Below are positions 1 through 10,634 of a stretch of 64,000 bases of DNA, piece by piece (the stretch's first letter is position 1; each line of letters opens with the position of its first letter). The notes below the pieces were generated by a model, which worked only from the letters and a program-made list of their open reading frames with translations, did not search any database and was not told where the DNA came from. Position numbers and translations under genes: made by a program. The DNA comes from Triangularia verruculosa. Lineage: Eukaryota; Ascomycota; Sordariomycetes; Sordariales; Podosporaceae. The DNA lies in the NCBI GenBank assembly GCA_033296885.1, contig MU863936.1, forward strand, positions 1 to 64,000, given 5' to 3'.

Positions 1-180
1 CCTCCGATGCAGGCCTTTGAAGTGCCCTGAGGTAGTGGGTGGAGCCTTTCCCTGGGTGCCGGGTAGGCGAGGATTGCCGGGTAGGTGACTTTGCCATTGA
101 CTTGGCTGAATCCAGTATTCCACCACAACCAACACCACGTAGTATTACAGCAGCCAACCCACTGTAATTACAGGCCTCAC

Positions 181-500
181 GGGGACCTATTTTAACATTT
201 ATTATAATACTTTAGTAATTTAAAAATTAAATAAAAGGATAATTATAGGTAATTATTATAATAGTTTAACAGAAAATACTATATTTTATAATATTTTTAA
301 GAATTTTACTAAATTTAAAGGCTTTTAATTTTTCCTTATAATAGTAATAATTTAGTTCTATAAAATATTTGAAAATACTTTATCGGAATTCCTAATTTAG
401 TTTAACTAATAATTTAATTATAAAATAAATTTTCGGAGATATAATTTTATAGGTCTATATTTCGGCTGTAACTAAGAAGTATTATTCCTACCGAATTTTC
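181..500. repeat. AT-rich, RIP-like island
   Basis: This roughly 320-bp stretch is extremely rich in A and T, with abundant TpA steps and very few CpA or TpG steps, while the DNA on both sides is of ordinary GC content. CpG survives in several TCGG words. That is the pattern expected of repeat-induced point mutation, which in ascomycetes favours CpA. No coding potential or recognisable transposon motif remains, so the parent element is unknown. A naturally AT-rich spacer is the alternative. Confidence 0.6.
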
Positions 501-2113
501 CTACCGGATGACTGCGACGGGCGCGAGCCGATTAGGGCCTTACCATACACGTCTTATAACATATCGACTTAACCCTGCGGTTGGTCCAGCGACTTGAACC
601 CCACTCAAGTTGAGATGATGTTAGAGGAGAACAATGGACTCGATCTAACAGATATTCCGCGACTGTCGAGGACAATACAATGAGTAGACTGGCCCGAGCT
701 TTTAGGCCATTCATGATGTCGCATCCAAGAAGTATGGCCTACTCTGTCCCCCTTCATCGCCGAGATGGCGGTCAACAAGTAACTCCAAGAGGCTCTGCGG
801 TATACCGTATACTCGGGATCCTCGGATAGGTGGACGAGAGAGTCGATATAAAAGTCTCATGGTCACGTTGACTGTGCGGCTCAAGAATGTTGTAGGACCC
901 AACCAAGGGTATTTTAAGGTTTCGGCAGCCGCAGCATGTTGGTTTGACATCTGTAGGTACCTGGGACCTCCAGGACTGGACGGACTTTTGCCATTCCTGT
1001 CAACAGGCGGAGAGCGTTGATTCTAGGTCCAGTTCTGTGCTGCAAGGAGGACCGCTTGAGGGTGGGATTGTCGCACCACACCACGGTCGGACTGGTTCCC
1101 GTATTTCGCAATTGGCTTGACAGCCCACATCCGCCTCCGCATCCATTTGGAACAGCCAATCTCCTCCTTGTTTGAACCACGCAAAGTTCCTTCCTTGCAC
1201 ATGGTTTTATCTAAAAATGCCGGGGCGCGTTTCCCAAAAAAACACGCCGACAGAATACCCTTGGAATACGGTGGATACGGCGAAGACGGCTGGGCTCAAT
1301 CGACCACTTCAACTCTCTACTGCGGTAGATGTCCAGAAACTGTTGATGTTGCAGTGTTGAGTATACCCGAGTCTTGTCCGATCTCGACAAAACACATGCG
1401 CTTTTCAGCACATCGAATTGTGGGGAGGAGAGATCGGTTAGGACAGTTGAAGTCCAGACTGAGAGAGTGGTAGCAACCGCTCAATCGCTGGAGACAAGGG
1501 AACGAATGCTGCCTCTTGGCATCAGGAGCTGGGATGATGGATATTAATTAGTAGCCAAGATGCCAAGGGACCTGGGCTGCTGCCTTCTGGCCTTCATTCT
1601 CTCAAAGTTCCCATCAGGACTGTCACGCACTTCAAAACAAAGCCATGTCCCGTCAAGGCAGCAATAGCGGCTGATTAGAACACATCGCCGACCGCCTCCA
1701 CGCAATTCCTTACTGCTCAGGCTCTCACTTACGTACGCGTGTGGATTAAGTCCTGCAGGGAATTCCTCCCTTCTCATTCGTTCGTTCCCAAGGCTACCAC
1801 AGCAGCACCTCCGATACAGCGCAGGCAGGCTGTTTGAGGGTATACCGTTCAGCACTCGGGCTTCGGGGCCGTTTGCTCTCCGTATTTTCCAGGGCCAGTC
1901 TTGCTGTGTCCTTAACTTTCATAGGGCTTGCGGCATCTGAGAATTTTGCTTACACGTATAAGGCGTAGTCTCTGCCTTGTTTCTTTCCTCTTTGGACGAC
2001 ACCTCTAACAGCGCGCGGCTCCACACACCCCTTGACCCCCTTTTTTTCGACAACCCTAATGCTCTCTTGACTGGTATCAGCCAGTGCAATTCTCTTCTCA
2101 AAGCCAGTTCAAG
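501..2113. other. Gene-free stretch upstream of the ABC transporter
   Basis: Open frames on both strands are short, mostly lack ATG starts and match no family I know. The last 200 bases are C/T rich, as is common in fungal promoters and 5' leaders. Bases 1-180 are GC-normal with a few short repeats (the word ccgggtagg occurs twice near 57-90). Nothing else is supportable. Confidence 0.5.
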
Positions 2114-5100
2114 ATGGCAAGTGAGGCAGAGCGCACAGGGAAATCAGATCCCACACAAGTGTCTGAAAACACAAAACCCAACTCTCTTGAACACGCCAAT
2201 AACGAAAAGAACGATGCGCCTGCTGCAACACCAGCCAAGGACCCTTCGGCGCGTCCTGAGAGGGAGGCAACCTTCAAGGACTACCTACGGGTCTTTACCT
2301 ATGCGACAAAATGGGATCTTGCTATGATGGTGACCGCATGTATCGCCAGTGTCGGAGCAGGTACCACGATGCCGCTTATGAACATTGTATTTGGAAGGCT
2401 GATCGGCGACTTCAACAATTACTTCACGCCCAGCGCTCAGTCACAATCCGCCTTCGAGGCGCAAACCAACAAGATGGCACTCTACATCTTTGGCCTGTTC
2501 ATTGCTCGCTTCGGTCTTAACTACATCAACAAGTTCTGCTTTCGTCTCATCGGTATCCGTATGTCTGCCGCCATCAGACTGCATTATCTCCGTTCTCTGT
2601 TCGGCCAAACGATCCATGTCCTCGACTCGATGCCCTCTGGCGCTGCGGCCAGCACGATCACGGGAACGTCCAACACACTGCAGCTGGGAATCTCCGAGAA
2701 GCTAGGCACCTTTCTCGAATTCTCCTCCACCATCACCACCGCCATCATCGTCGCTTTTACATACGACTGGGCCCTCACTCTCGTCACGGCCTCCGTCATC
2801 CTCTTCATTTCTCTGGTTATCGGTACCATGCTCCCCTTCATTTTGAAGGGCCAGACGAGGCTCACCAGAGCCGAGGCGAAGGGAACATCTGTGGCTACCG
2901 AATCTTTTAGCGCTATCAGGATGATCAGCTCCTGCGGTGCGGAGTCCCGCATGGCAAAGAAATACGCCGAATGGGTCAATAAGGCAAGACAAGCTGCTCA
3001 GTTCTCCTCTCCCTTCTTCTCGATCCAGTTTGGCGGCATCTTCTTTGGTCTGTACGGCTCTTTCGCGCTGGCTTTCTGGTATGGCATGAAGTCCGTGGTT
3101 GAAGGGCGGATCGACAACATTGGCACCATTATCATTGTTCTCACGTCTGTCATGATGATGGTCATCTCGCTCGAGCGTATTTCCACCCCCCTTATCGCGG
3201 TCTCAAAAGCCATGGTTGCTGCTGCCGAATTCTTCGCCGTCATCGATGCGCCAAAGCCGAAGATGGGAACACTTAAGGAGCCCGATATTACCGCCGATCA
3301 AGATATTGTTTTCGAAAACGTTGTGTTTGCATACCCCAGCCGCCCGTCGAAGAAGGTCTTGGATGGACTCAACCTGAGGATCGGTGCTAACATGAACACG
3401 GCTATTGTTGGTCCTTCTGGCTCGGGGAAGAGTACGATTGTCGGCTTGATTGAAGGCTGGTATACGCTTCATGATCAATATGTCATTGCAAAGGCTGTCG
3501 CAAAGGATCCTGCCAAAGAGAAGAAGGAGAAGGCAAAAGAAAAGAAGAGGAAGGAGGGTAAGATTGATGAAAAGAGTGAAGACGAGGATGACGAAGCCGG
3601 ACCCGCCGCTATTGATGCTGAAGACGTTGGTCCACCTGTGGAACTAAGCGGTATCATTTCTACTTGCGGGAAAGAGCTGAGCGACATCGATATCAAGTGG
3701 TGGAGATCTCAGATCGGCCTCGTTCAACAAGAACCTTTCCTCTTTAACAACACTATATTCGAGAATGTCGCCACTGGTCTCATTGGAACCGAGCACGAGA
3801 ACGCATCAAAGGAGGAGAAGATGAAGCTGGTCAAGGAAGCTTGCGCCGAGAGTTTTGCCGACGAGTTCATCGACCGGTTGCCTGATGGTTACGAGACACA
3901 GGTTGGAGATTCAGGTGCAAAGTTGAGCGGCGGACAGAGACAGCGCATTGCTATCGCCCGGAGTATCATCAAGAAGCCCAAGATTTTGATCCTAGACGAA
4001 GCAACCTCTGCCATTGATGTGCGCGGAGAGCGTATTGTCCAAGCAGCTCTTGAAAGAGCCTCCAAGGGCCGGACCACCATCACTATTGCCCATCGACTCT
4101 CCACCATCAAGAACGCAGATCGCATTGTTGTCTTGCAAAACGGAAAGGTCGCTGAAGAGGGTACCCACGATGGTCTTCTTGCCAACGAGCTCGGTGTCTA
4201 CTACGGTCTTGTTCACGCCCAGAAGTTATCGCTTGGTGAGGATACCGGCGAAGACAACCTTCAGGAAGAAGATATCGCTGCTGTCCTGACGCGAGAGAAG
4301 AGCGCCGCTCAGTCAGAGAAAGACGCCACCAAGAAAAGTGTTCCTGTCTGGAAAGATCGCAACCTCATCAACGGTTTTGGTAAACTCCTGTCCGAGCAGA
4401 AGAGCAGATTTCCGTTTTACATCATTGCCCTCGTTGGTGCTATGGGAGCTGCCTCGGCCATCCCTATCCAGGCCTACCTTTTCGCCCAGGTCGTCGGTGT
4501 CTTTCAGGACCCCTCCAATCTTCTCGAAGGAGCCACGTTCTGGGCCACAATGTGGGCTGTCCTGGCTGCCGGTGTCGGTTTCAGCTACTTCTTGACAACA
4601 TACGTCTCGACTAGTGTGGAAGGGTTCATTTCTGCCGCGTACAAGCAAGAGTACTTTGAGTCGATCCTTTTCCAGCCCACGTCTTACTTTGACAAGGATG
4701 ACAACTCCACTGGCCAACTCACTGCTCGTCTGTCGTCTGATCCCCAAGCCCTGAAGGAGATGCTGGGTATCAACATCATGATGATGCTCATTGGCGTGTT
4801 TTCTCTTATCGGTGCCCTCGCTATCTCCTTTGCTTTTGGCTGGAAACTCGCCTTGGTCGCCACCTGCGTGACTGTTCCTATGGGTTTGCTCGCGGGCTAC
4901 TACCGTATTCGGTATGAACTGCAGTTCAACGCCATGAACGAGGCTGTCTTCCAAGAGTCCTCTAAATTCGGCGCCGAGTCCATCTCCGCCTTCCGTACTG
5001 TCAGCGCTCTCGTCATGGAAGACAGCATCTGCAACCGGTATCAAAACCTTCTCAACGGGCACGTCACCGGCGCCTATAAGAAGGCAAGGTGGACGACCTT

Positions 5101-6236
5101 CATCTTCGCCTATGCTGATTCCGTTGGTCTCGGCTGCACAGCCCTCATCCTTTGGTACGGCGGCCGTCTCCTCGCCGCGAGGGAATACGACGTCATTGCT
5201 TTCTTGGTCACTTACATGGCCATGATCCAAGGTGCTGAGTCCGCCGGCCAGTGGCTTTCCTTTGGTCCCAATGCTGCCCAAGCTGCCGCGGCTGCCAACA
5301 GAATCCTTCAGGCTCGTGACAGCAAGATCAAGGACTCCATCTCTGCGTCTGAGCAAATCCCTGATACCGAAGGCGGCATCAAGATCGAACTCAAAGACGT
5401 CCACTTCAAATACCCAACCCGAAACGTGTCCATCTTCCGTGGTTTGAACATCACCATTGAAAAGGGGCAGTTCGCTGCTCTGGTCGGCGCCTCCGGGTCA
5501 GGTAAAACCTCCATCGTCTCCCTTCTTGAACGGTTTTACGATGCAGACAAGGGACAGATCCTGTTCAACGGAAAGGACATCGCTGAGGTGAATGTGTACG
5601 AATACCGGAAGCTGTTGTCGCTTGTTGCGCAAGAGCCCTCGCTTTTCCACGGGACAATCAGGGAGAATATTCTCTTGGGTGTTGACCCGGAGAGGGTGAC
5701 CGAGGAGGAGCTGCATGACTGCTGCAAGGACGCGTCGATTCACGAGTTTATCATGAGTTTGCCTGAAGGGTACAACACGAATATTGGCAGCAAGGGTGTG
5801 AGCCTTTCTGGTGGACAGAAGCAGAGGTTGAGCATCGCGAGGGCTTTGATCAGGAAGCCGAGGGTGCTGTTGTTGGATGAGGCGACGAGTGCTTTGGATT
5901 CTGGTAGGTTTTCCTTCGCCCGAAACCGAGCGTTGAACGATGGTAGCTAACAGGATACACAGAAAGTGAGAAGTTGGTTCAGAAGGCGTTTGAGAGGGTA
6001 GCCAAGGGGAGGACGACGGTTGCTGTGGCGCATAGATTGGCAACAATCCAGGGAGCGGATATCATTTATGTACTCGGAGAGGGTAAGGTTTTGGAGAAGG
6101 GCAATCATAATGAGTTGTTGAGGAAGAAGGGTGTGTACTGGCACATGGTAAGTCTTTTGTCCTCTGTCTGACTGCTGGTGATGAACACATGCTAACATGA
6201 AACGAATAGTGCCACAATCAAGCTTTAGACCGTTAG
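2114..6236 (+). CDS. ABC-B full transporter (P-glycoprotein/MDR type)
   Basis: Plasma-membrane ATP-driven exporter of the fungal MDR/Pmd1 type; the substrate cannot be told from sequence. Exons 2114-5903, 5963-6147 and 6210-6236 give 1333 aa, the usual full length. Order: hydrophilic N-terminus (about 1-55), first membrane domain, NBD1, acidic linker, second membrane domain, NBD2. NBD1 has Walker A GPSGSGKST (from residue 433), Q-loop VQQEPF, signature LSGGQRQ, Walker B ILILDEATS and H-loop AHRLS. NBD2 has GASGSGKTS, VAQEPS, LSGGQKQ, LLLDEATS and AHRLA, so both sites look competent. The two 3' introns (59 and 62 nt) carry GCTAAC branch points, and the last exon encodes the typical ending CHNQALDR. 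Unusual: a Lys/Glu/Asp-rich insert of about 55 residues between Walker A and the Q-loop of NBD1. ATG 2114 is the first good start; the frame is open upstream only through a non-ATG codon. Confidence 0.95.
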
Positions 6237-6808
6237 AAGATTTGGATTCTTGTCTATAATACTAGCATGGGGCTTTTTTCGGGTGGTTTTCTTGTATATA
6301 ATTTTACTTGTGGACTGTCGGGTCGAGGATATTCAGCTCATTCTTATAGCAAACAGGGCAAGCAAGCGAGCGTGCACTTGCTTTTTTTCGCAACTTTCAA
6401 AACATAATAGATTCTTCTTTTCGGATAAGAACAGTTTTCTGCCTCCGGCCCATCCATTGCTAAATGCCCATTTACGTCACTCCCAACGGCTGCAGCAACC
6501 CCCACCTTACAGTTTGAAGGAAGCTCTTATCTCTCACCAGCTTTCCCCTCCGTCGCACGCCCTCGGAGAAAGTCATATCGTGCCGGCAGAGATCGCTACC
6601 ATAACCATTGGGTCTTATTGGATCCTCGGCCTAGGTGCCGGGAGATAGAGGCAGAGGATCAGAACAGGATTATTGCATTTCCGTGCAATCGCAGAAATCT
6701 AGGACTTTGTATTGTTTGAGCTATATACAGGAAGCTGCATATCCCCGACCTTTTCTTCCTTTAATCCTTCTGTCTGGCCCCTGTTTCTGAAACTCAAGAG
6801 ACGTAACA
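6237..6808. other. Intergenic, ABC transporter to SDR
   Basis: The interval holds the 3' untranslated region of the transporter and the promoter of the SDR gene. It is T-rich for the first 180 bases. No gene or repeat was seen. Confidence 0.5.
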
Positions 6809-7963
6809 ATGGACTTAACAGATGAATTCAGCCCCTACCGTGAAGACGGGAAGCTTGTCTGTTCCCCCCCTTGCCGACCCATCCAAATTCAAGGCTAACG
6901 TCACCCCATAACCACAGTACGGCTTCGTTTGTGTAGTAACCGGCGCCTCCCACCCCATAGGCCAAGCCATAATCCAAGAACTCGCCAGTCAGTCTTTCTC
7001 CTCTCTTCCTCTCCCCTTTAACGTTCCTGGGTATACTGAACCTACTGAGCCCCTTCCTACAGCCCACGGAGCAGCAGCAATCTACGCCTGCGACCACTCC
7101 TCCTCCCCGGACTTCACCACCGCCCTCTCCACCTCCCTCTCCTCCCTCACCACCCTCACCCCCTCCTCCCCTCCCAGGCCCACCTCCACCAAGATCATCC
7201 CCTACCCCATTTCCCCCCCTTCCTCCGCCACCGAGCACGAAACGCTTGCCCTCATCGACGAGATCCTCGCTAGTTATGGCCGTCTGGACGTCTGGGTCTG
7301 CTCTCCTTCCCCGTTGGTCGGGCCGGCATCTATCTTCGACACCACCACTCCTATCCTCCACACGTTGTTTGAAAACCATGCCCTTGGGCCGTTTTTCGCA
7401 CTGAAGCACGCCCCGGCGGCAATGGGAAAACTAGCCCCCGAAAAAGGGGGGTATCCGAATGCGGTGAGGAAGAAGCAGGCGTATGGAAGCGTTGTTGTTG
7501 TTACTGGGGGAGGGCAAAAGGGGGGGATAGGGTATGAGATGTGCCGGGCTGCGGTGTTGGGGGTGGTGAAGGGGGGTGCTGGGGTGTTGAAGGGGACGGG
7601 GGTGAGGGGGAATGTGGTCAGTTGCGGTGTTGTGAGCAGTGGTGGTGTTGATGATGAAGGTGTCAAGGCGAGTTTTGAAACGAAATCTGAAGTGAAGGGA
7701 AGGAAGCAATAAGCTGACGTGGGGTTGTGTTCACAGGGAGATGACATACCGCTTGGACGAGCTGCTCAGCCAAAGGAGATCGCGAGGGTGGTTGGGTTCC
7801 TGGCGAGCGGGTTCTCGAGTTATATCACGGGGGCGAATCTGGTTGTTGACGGGGGCGCCTCGTACGTATATTTCTCACCGTGGCCAAAAGCTTTCCATGT
7901 TTGTTAGCAAGCTAACGAGGCCAAATCAGCGCGATGAACCCAAGTGTGGTTCCCATCATTTGA
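6809..7963 (+). CDS. Short-chain dehydrogenase/reductase-like protein, degenerate active site
   Basis: Rossmann-fold protein of the SDR superfamily (FabG-like); no specific substrate can be inferred. Exons 6809-6856, 6918-6987, 7063-7616, 7737-7861 and 7930-7963 give 276 aa, a normal SDR length. The N-terminal dinucleotide-binding motif TGASHPIG follows a beta strand at about residues 19-31. The C-terminal part reads IPLGRAAQPKEIA and then ITGANLVVDGGAS, which is classical for SDRs. The middle is unusual: the NNAG region reads VCSPSP, the strand before the catalytic Ser reads VVVVTGGGQ with no Ser, and YxxxK is YEMCR, so Tyr197 is kept while Lys is replaced by Arg201. It may therefore be a weak or non-catalytic SDR. 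The coding strand switches from very C-rich (7075-7210) to very G-rich (7500-7615). It lies downstream of the ABC transporter on the same strand, but a functional link is only a guess. Confidence 0.85.
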
Positions 7964-8576
7964 TTTGGGAGAATGAGCTGGGTGTATCGAGAAAGAGCAT
8001 CTCCTTAGCTTCGGACAGAAAACTTAGGATTTGGGAAGGTACCTGTCACGATTTATGGCCAGAGTTCTTAAGTCAGGATGCAAATGAGGAATAAAACCTG
8101 TAACGGCACCTCAACCTGGGATTAATGCCTGAAAAACGATGATGTTGCCTGTCCACTCTCATGGTTGATTTTGTCAGTATCCTTGGTTGGTGCGCTGCAG
8201 GCAAGGGGCAACAACTTAGTCAAGTGTTGGGCAATGGCCACCAAAATTCTGAAAACTGGCTCTAAGCAAGTGGCTTACTTTCACATGGCGCAAGTTGCAA
8301 AGCAGAGCCGAGCACACCATGCCCAGTAAAGCAGCAGGAGAACACAGTTTTAGGGATGACATTTGTTGGTTGGTACACAGGAGGCCAGCGGCAGTGTTCG
8401 CATGATGCGATACGTGAAGTGAGACTCTCTGACTAGTTTATACAAAGGGACTACAACTGCCTTCCCTTGACCCCACTTCTCCTTTTCTTGCTCACTCTCA
8501 GTGCATGGTTGATGATGGAAGAAAAAGGTGAGCTTCTATCACGCAAAGAACCGCTTTTTTGACACTAAACAACAAT
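7964..8576. other. Intergenic between convergent SDR and ATP synthase gamma genes
   Basis: This is 3' sequence of both flanking genes. No coding frame, repeat or RNA gene was recognised. Confidence 0.5.
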
Positions 8577-9806
8577 TTACATGTCCGCAGAGGCGGTGGC
8601 ACCAGTGATAATTTCAACCAACTCGCCAGTAATGACGGCCTGGCGGGTACGGTTGAAGAGAATCTGGTACTTGCTGATCATCTCACCAGCGTTTTTGGAG
8701 GCGTTCTGTGACGTGGGTCAGTATCTATTCTACGAGTGATATTGTGCGCCAAAACACAGATACTTACATCCATGGCGTTGCGGCGGGCAGAGATCTCGCA
8801 AGCGTGACCCTCGGCAAGAGCCCAGTAGAGGGAGTTGGCAAGGGAGTACTCGCGGAGGTTGGGAAGGACACCCTCCTCGACCTCGAAAGCGGCGAAGTTG
8901 GCTAGGACAACAAAAGTTAGCCAGAGGGTCATCTGAAAACCGAAACCCTGATCTGAACTACGTACGGGAGTTGAGGAAAGCCTCCTCGGAAAATCCCGCA
9001 ATGATGGCGGGCTCGTAGCTGCTGGCGTTGATGAACTTATTGTGAAGAATCTCAACCTCGGAGTAGTCGCCCTGGAGGTGGACGATCTGGTCGACGATGG
9101 ACTGAGCCTCGGTGAAAGTGGGGACGTCCTTGCCAACACCGGAGAAGTTGAGGACGATGTGCTTAGCATGAGTACGCGACAACTGGGCCTTGGCCTTCTC
9201 GCCGAGGATGACGAGGTCGAAGTTATCCCCCTCAGTAGCGGCCCTCCGGCGGACGAAGCGGGCGAGACCGGAGTGGACACCACCGCAGAGACCCTTGTCG
9301 GAGCTGCAGACGACAATGAGCTTCTTCTTGCCCTCACCCTCGAGGGGCTTGGTCTCGGCCGACTCGTAGACCTTGTTGCTGGTCTCGCCGTAGCTGCGCG
9401 ACTCGGTCATGGCACGCTGGGCACGGTTGAGCTTGGTCGAGGCAACAATCTTCATCGTCTTAGTGATCTTCTCGATGTTGCGAATCGACTTGAGGCGGTC
9501 CTCGATTTCACGGAGGGTAGCGAAGGTGGCGGCCGGAGCAGCAGCCCTGCTTGTCGTAATCGTGGGTTAGTCTCTTTTAATCTTGCTGTGTGTCCCTCTT
9601 CTCTCCATGTCCCCTCGTGCCTTTCCCCCCCAACCCAAAGTCCTCTCCACCATATCGTGTTGTGCTGTCGGTGCTGCTCGGGCCCCTCGACGGCTTTCCT
9701 AGGGAGCTCGGGGCATGACGAAAAAGTCCAGGAAAGGCATTTGCACATACCGGGAGGAGGCGGCAGCGCCGGCTCTCAAGGCCGGGCGGGCAGCTCTTGA
9801 CAGCAT
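8577..9806 (-). CDS. ATP3: ATP synthase F1 subunit gamma, mitochondrial
   Basis: Central rotor shaft of the mitochondrial F1Fo ATP synthase. Reading on the minus strand, exons are 9751-9806, 8966-9546, 8768-8901 and 8577-8705, giving 299 aa, the usual precursor length. Residues 1 to about 22 (MLSRAARPALRAGAAASSR and on) form an Arg/Ala-rich mitochondrial presequence. The mature part starts with ATFATLREIEDRLKSIRNI, followed by KITKTMKIVASTKLNRAQRA, the conserved N-terminal helix. Next come VVCSSDKGLCGGVHS and FLNSPNFAAFE. The C-terminal helix contains RRNAMDNASKNAGEMI and FNRTRQAVITGELVEIITGA. All splice junctions restore these conserved blocks. The start lies 828 bp from the start of the divergent topoisomerase I gene. 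Confidence 0.96.
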
Positions 9807-10634
9807 GGCGAAAGGATCTGGGGAATGTTTCTCTGCTGACTGGCTGTGGCCCCGGTTAACCACGATAAATGTGCTGGCGTCAATTGAGCGGGAGGTTGTG
9901 GCTCAATCGAACGGAGATGCAATTGGCGTGAGAGGTTTGCTGAGCTTCGGCTCCACACCCATCCCGCTTCCTGCTCGTGCACGGCAACAACATCCTCCAA
10001 ACCTGTGGCTCGTCCTTCCAGTTTTCCAGGTTTCAGGCAGCAGCTGGCCGCCAGCTGGCGAGACCGGAATTCCACCTGGCCTTCTGGACGTGTTCCTCTG
10101 GGCTCCACCTGGAAGTGGCAGCTTAGTCATGGCTTGATGGGCTGCCACTGGCAGCCCAGAACCCCCTGCACAGCGTTTCTTCGCGCTACGGAACTTGACT
10201 GCGTGTCTGTCCCCGGCCGCACAGAGGCAGAAGAGGCTACCAAGGCTCGCCAAGTGGATCCACCCCCGTGCCCATAATTATCTTTAACCTCGTCCGTCGC
10301 CCCAGCTCTAGGCTCGTGGAATCCCTCTTTTTCCCTCCCTGGGTCTTCCTCACTCCTCACACGTTCTCTGTCTCAAACCATTGCTTCCTGTCTATAAGGA
10401 AGTCGCCGTCTGCGCGTTTTCCCCCCCTTCAACGACACCCACTTCCGTTCAGTAGCCTCGTACATTCCTTCCCTTCCGAGAGCCGGCCTTTCTTACAAGA
10501 CTCGGCCAGTTTTGCATTTGCGAATCCGCCATTCTCCACGACTTCGATCAACTGCGCCGCTTTGCGCCTTCCTCGCCTGCAACTTCGCTCCGTTCTACCA
10601 CAAACTCGTGATAAAAACCAATTTTAAATAAATC
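9807..10634. promoter_or_regulatory. Divergent promoter region, ATP3 and TOP1
   Basis: This 828-bp interval separates two divergent starts and must hold both promoters. The TOP1-proximal half (10300-10520) is strongly C/T rich, the usual look of an ascomycete core promoter. No clear TATA box was seen and no gene fits here. Confidence 0.5.

Noticed and set aside
4313..5404. 363-codon open frame antisense to the ABC transporter
   Set aside because: It lies wholly opposite a well-conserved coding exon, has no motif of its own and is explained by codon bias of the sense gene.
2114..7963. A secondary-metabolite or detoxification cluster made of the ABC transporter, SDR and P450
   Set aside because: No backbone enzyme or pathway regulator is present, the P450 is 17 kb away past housekeeping genes, and the SDR may be inactive.
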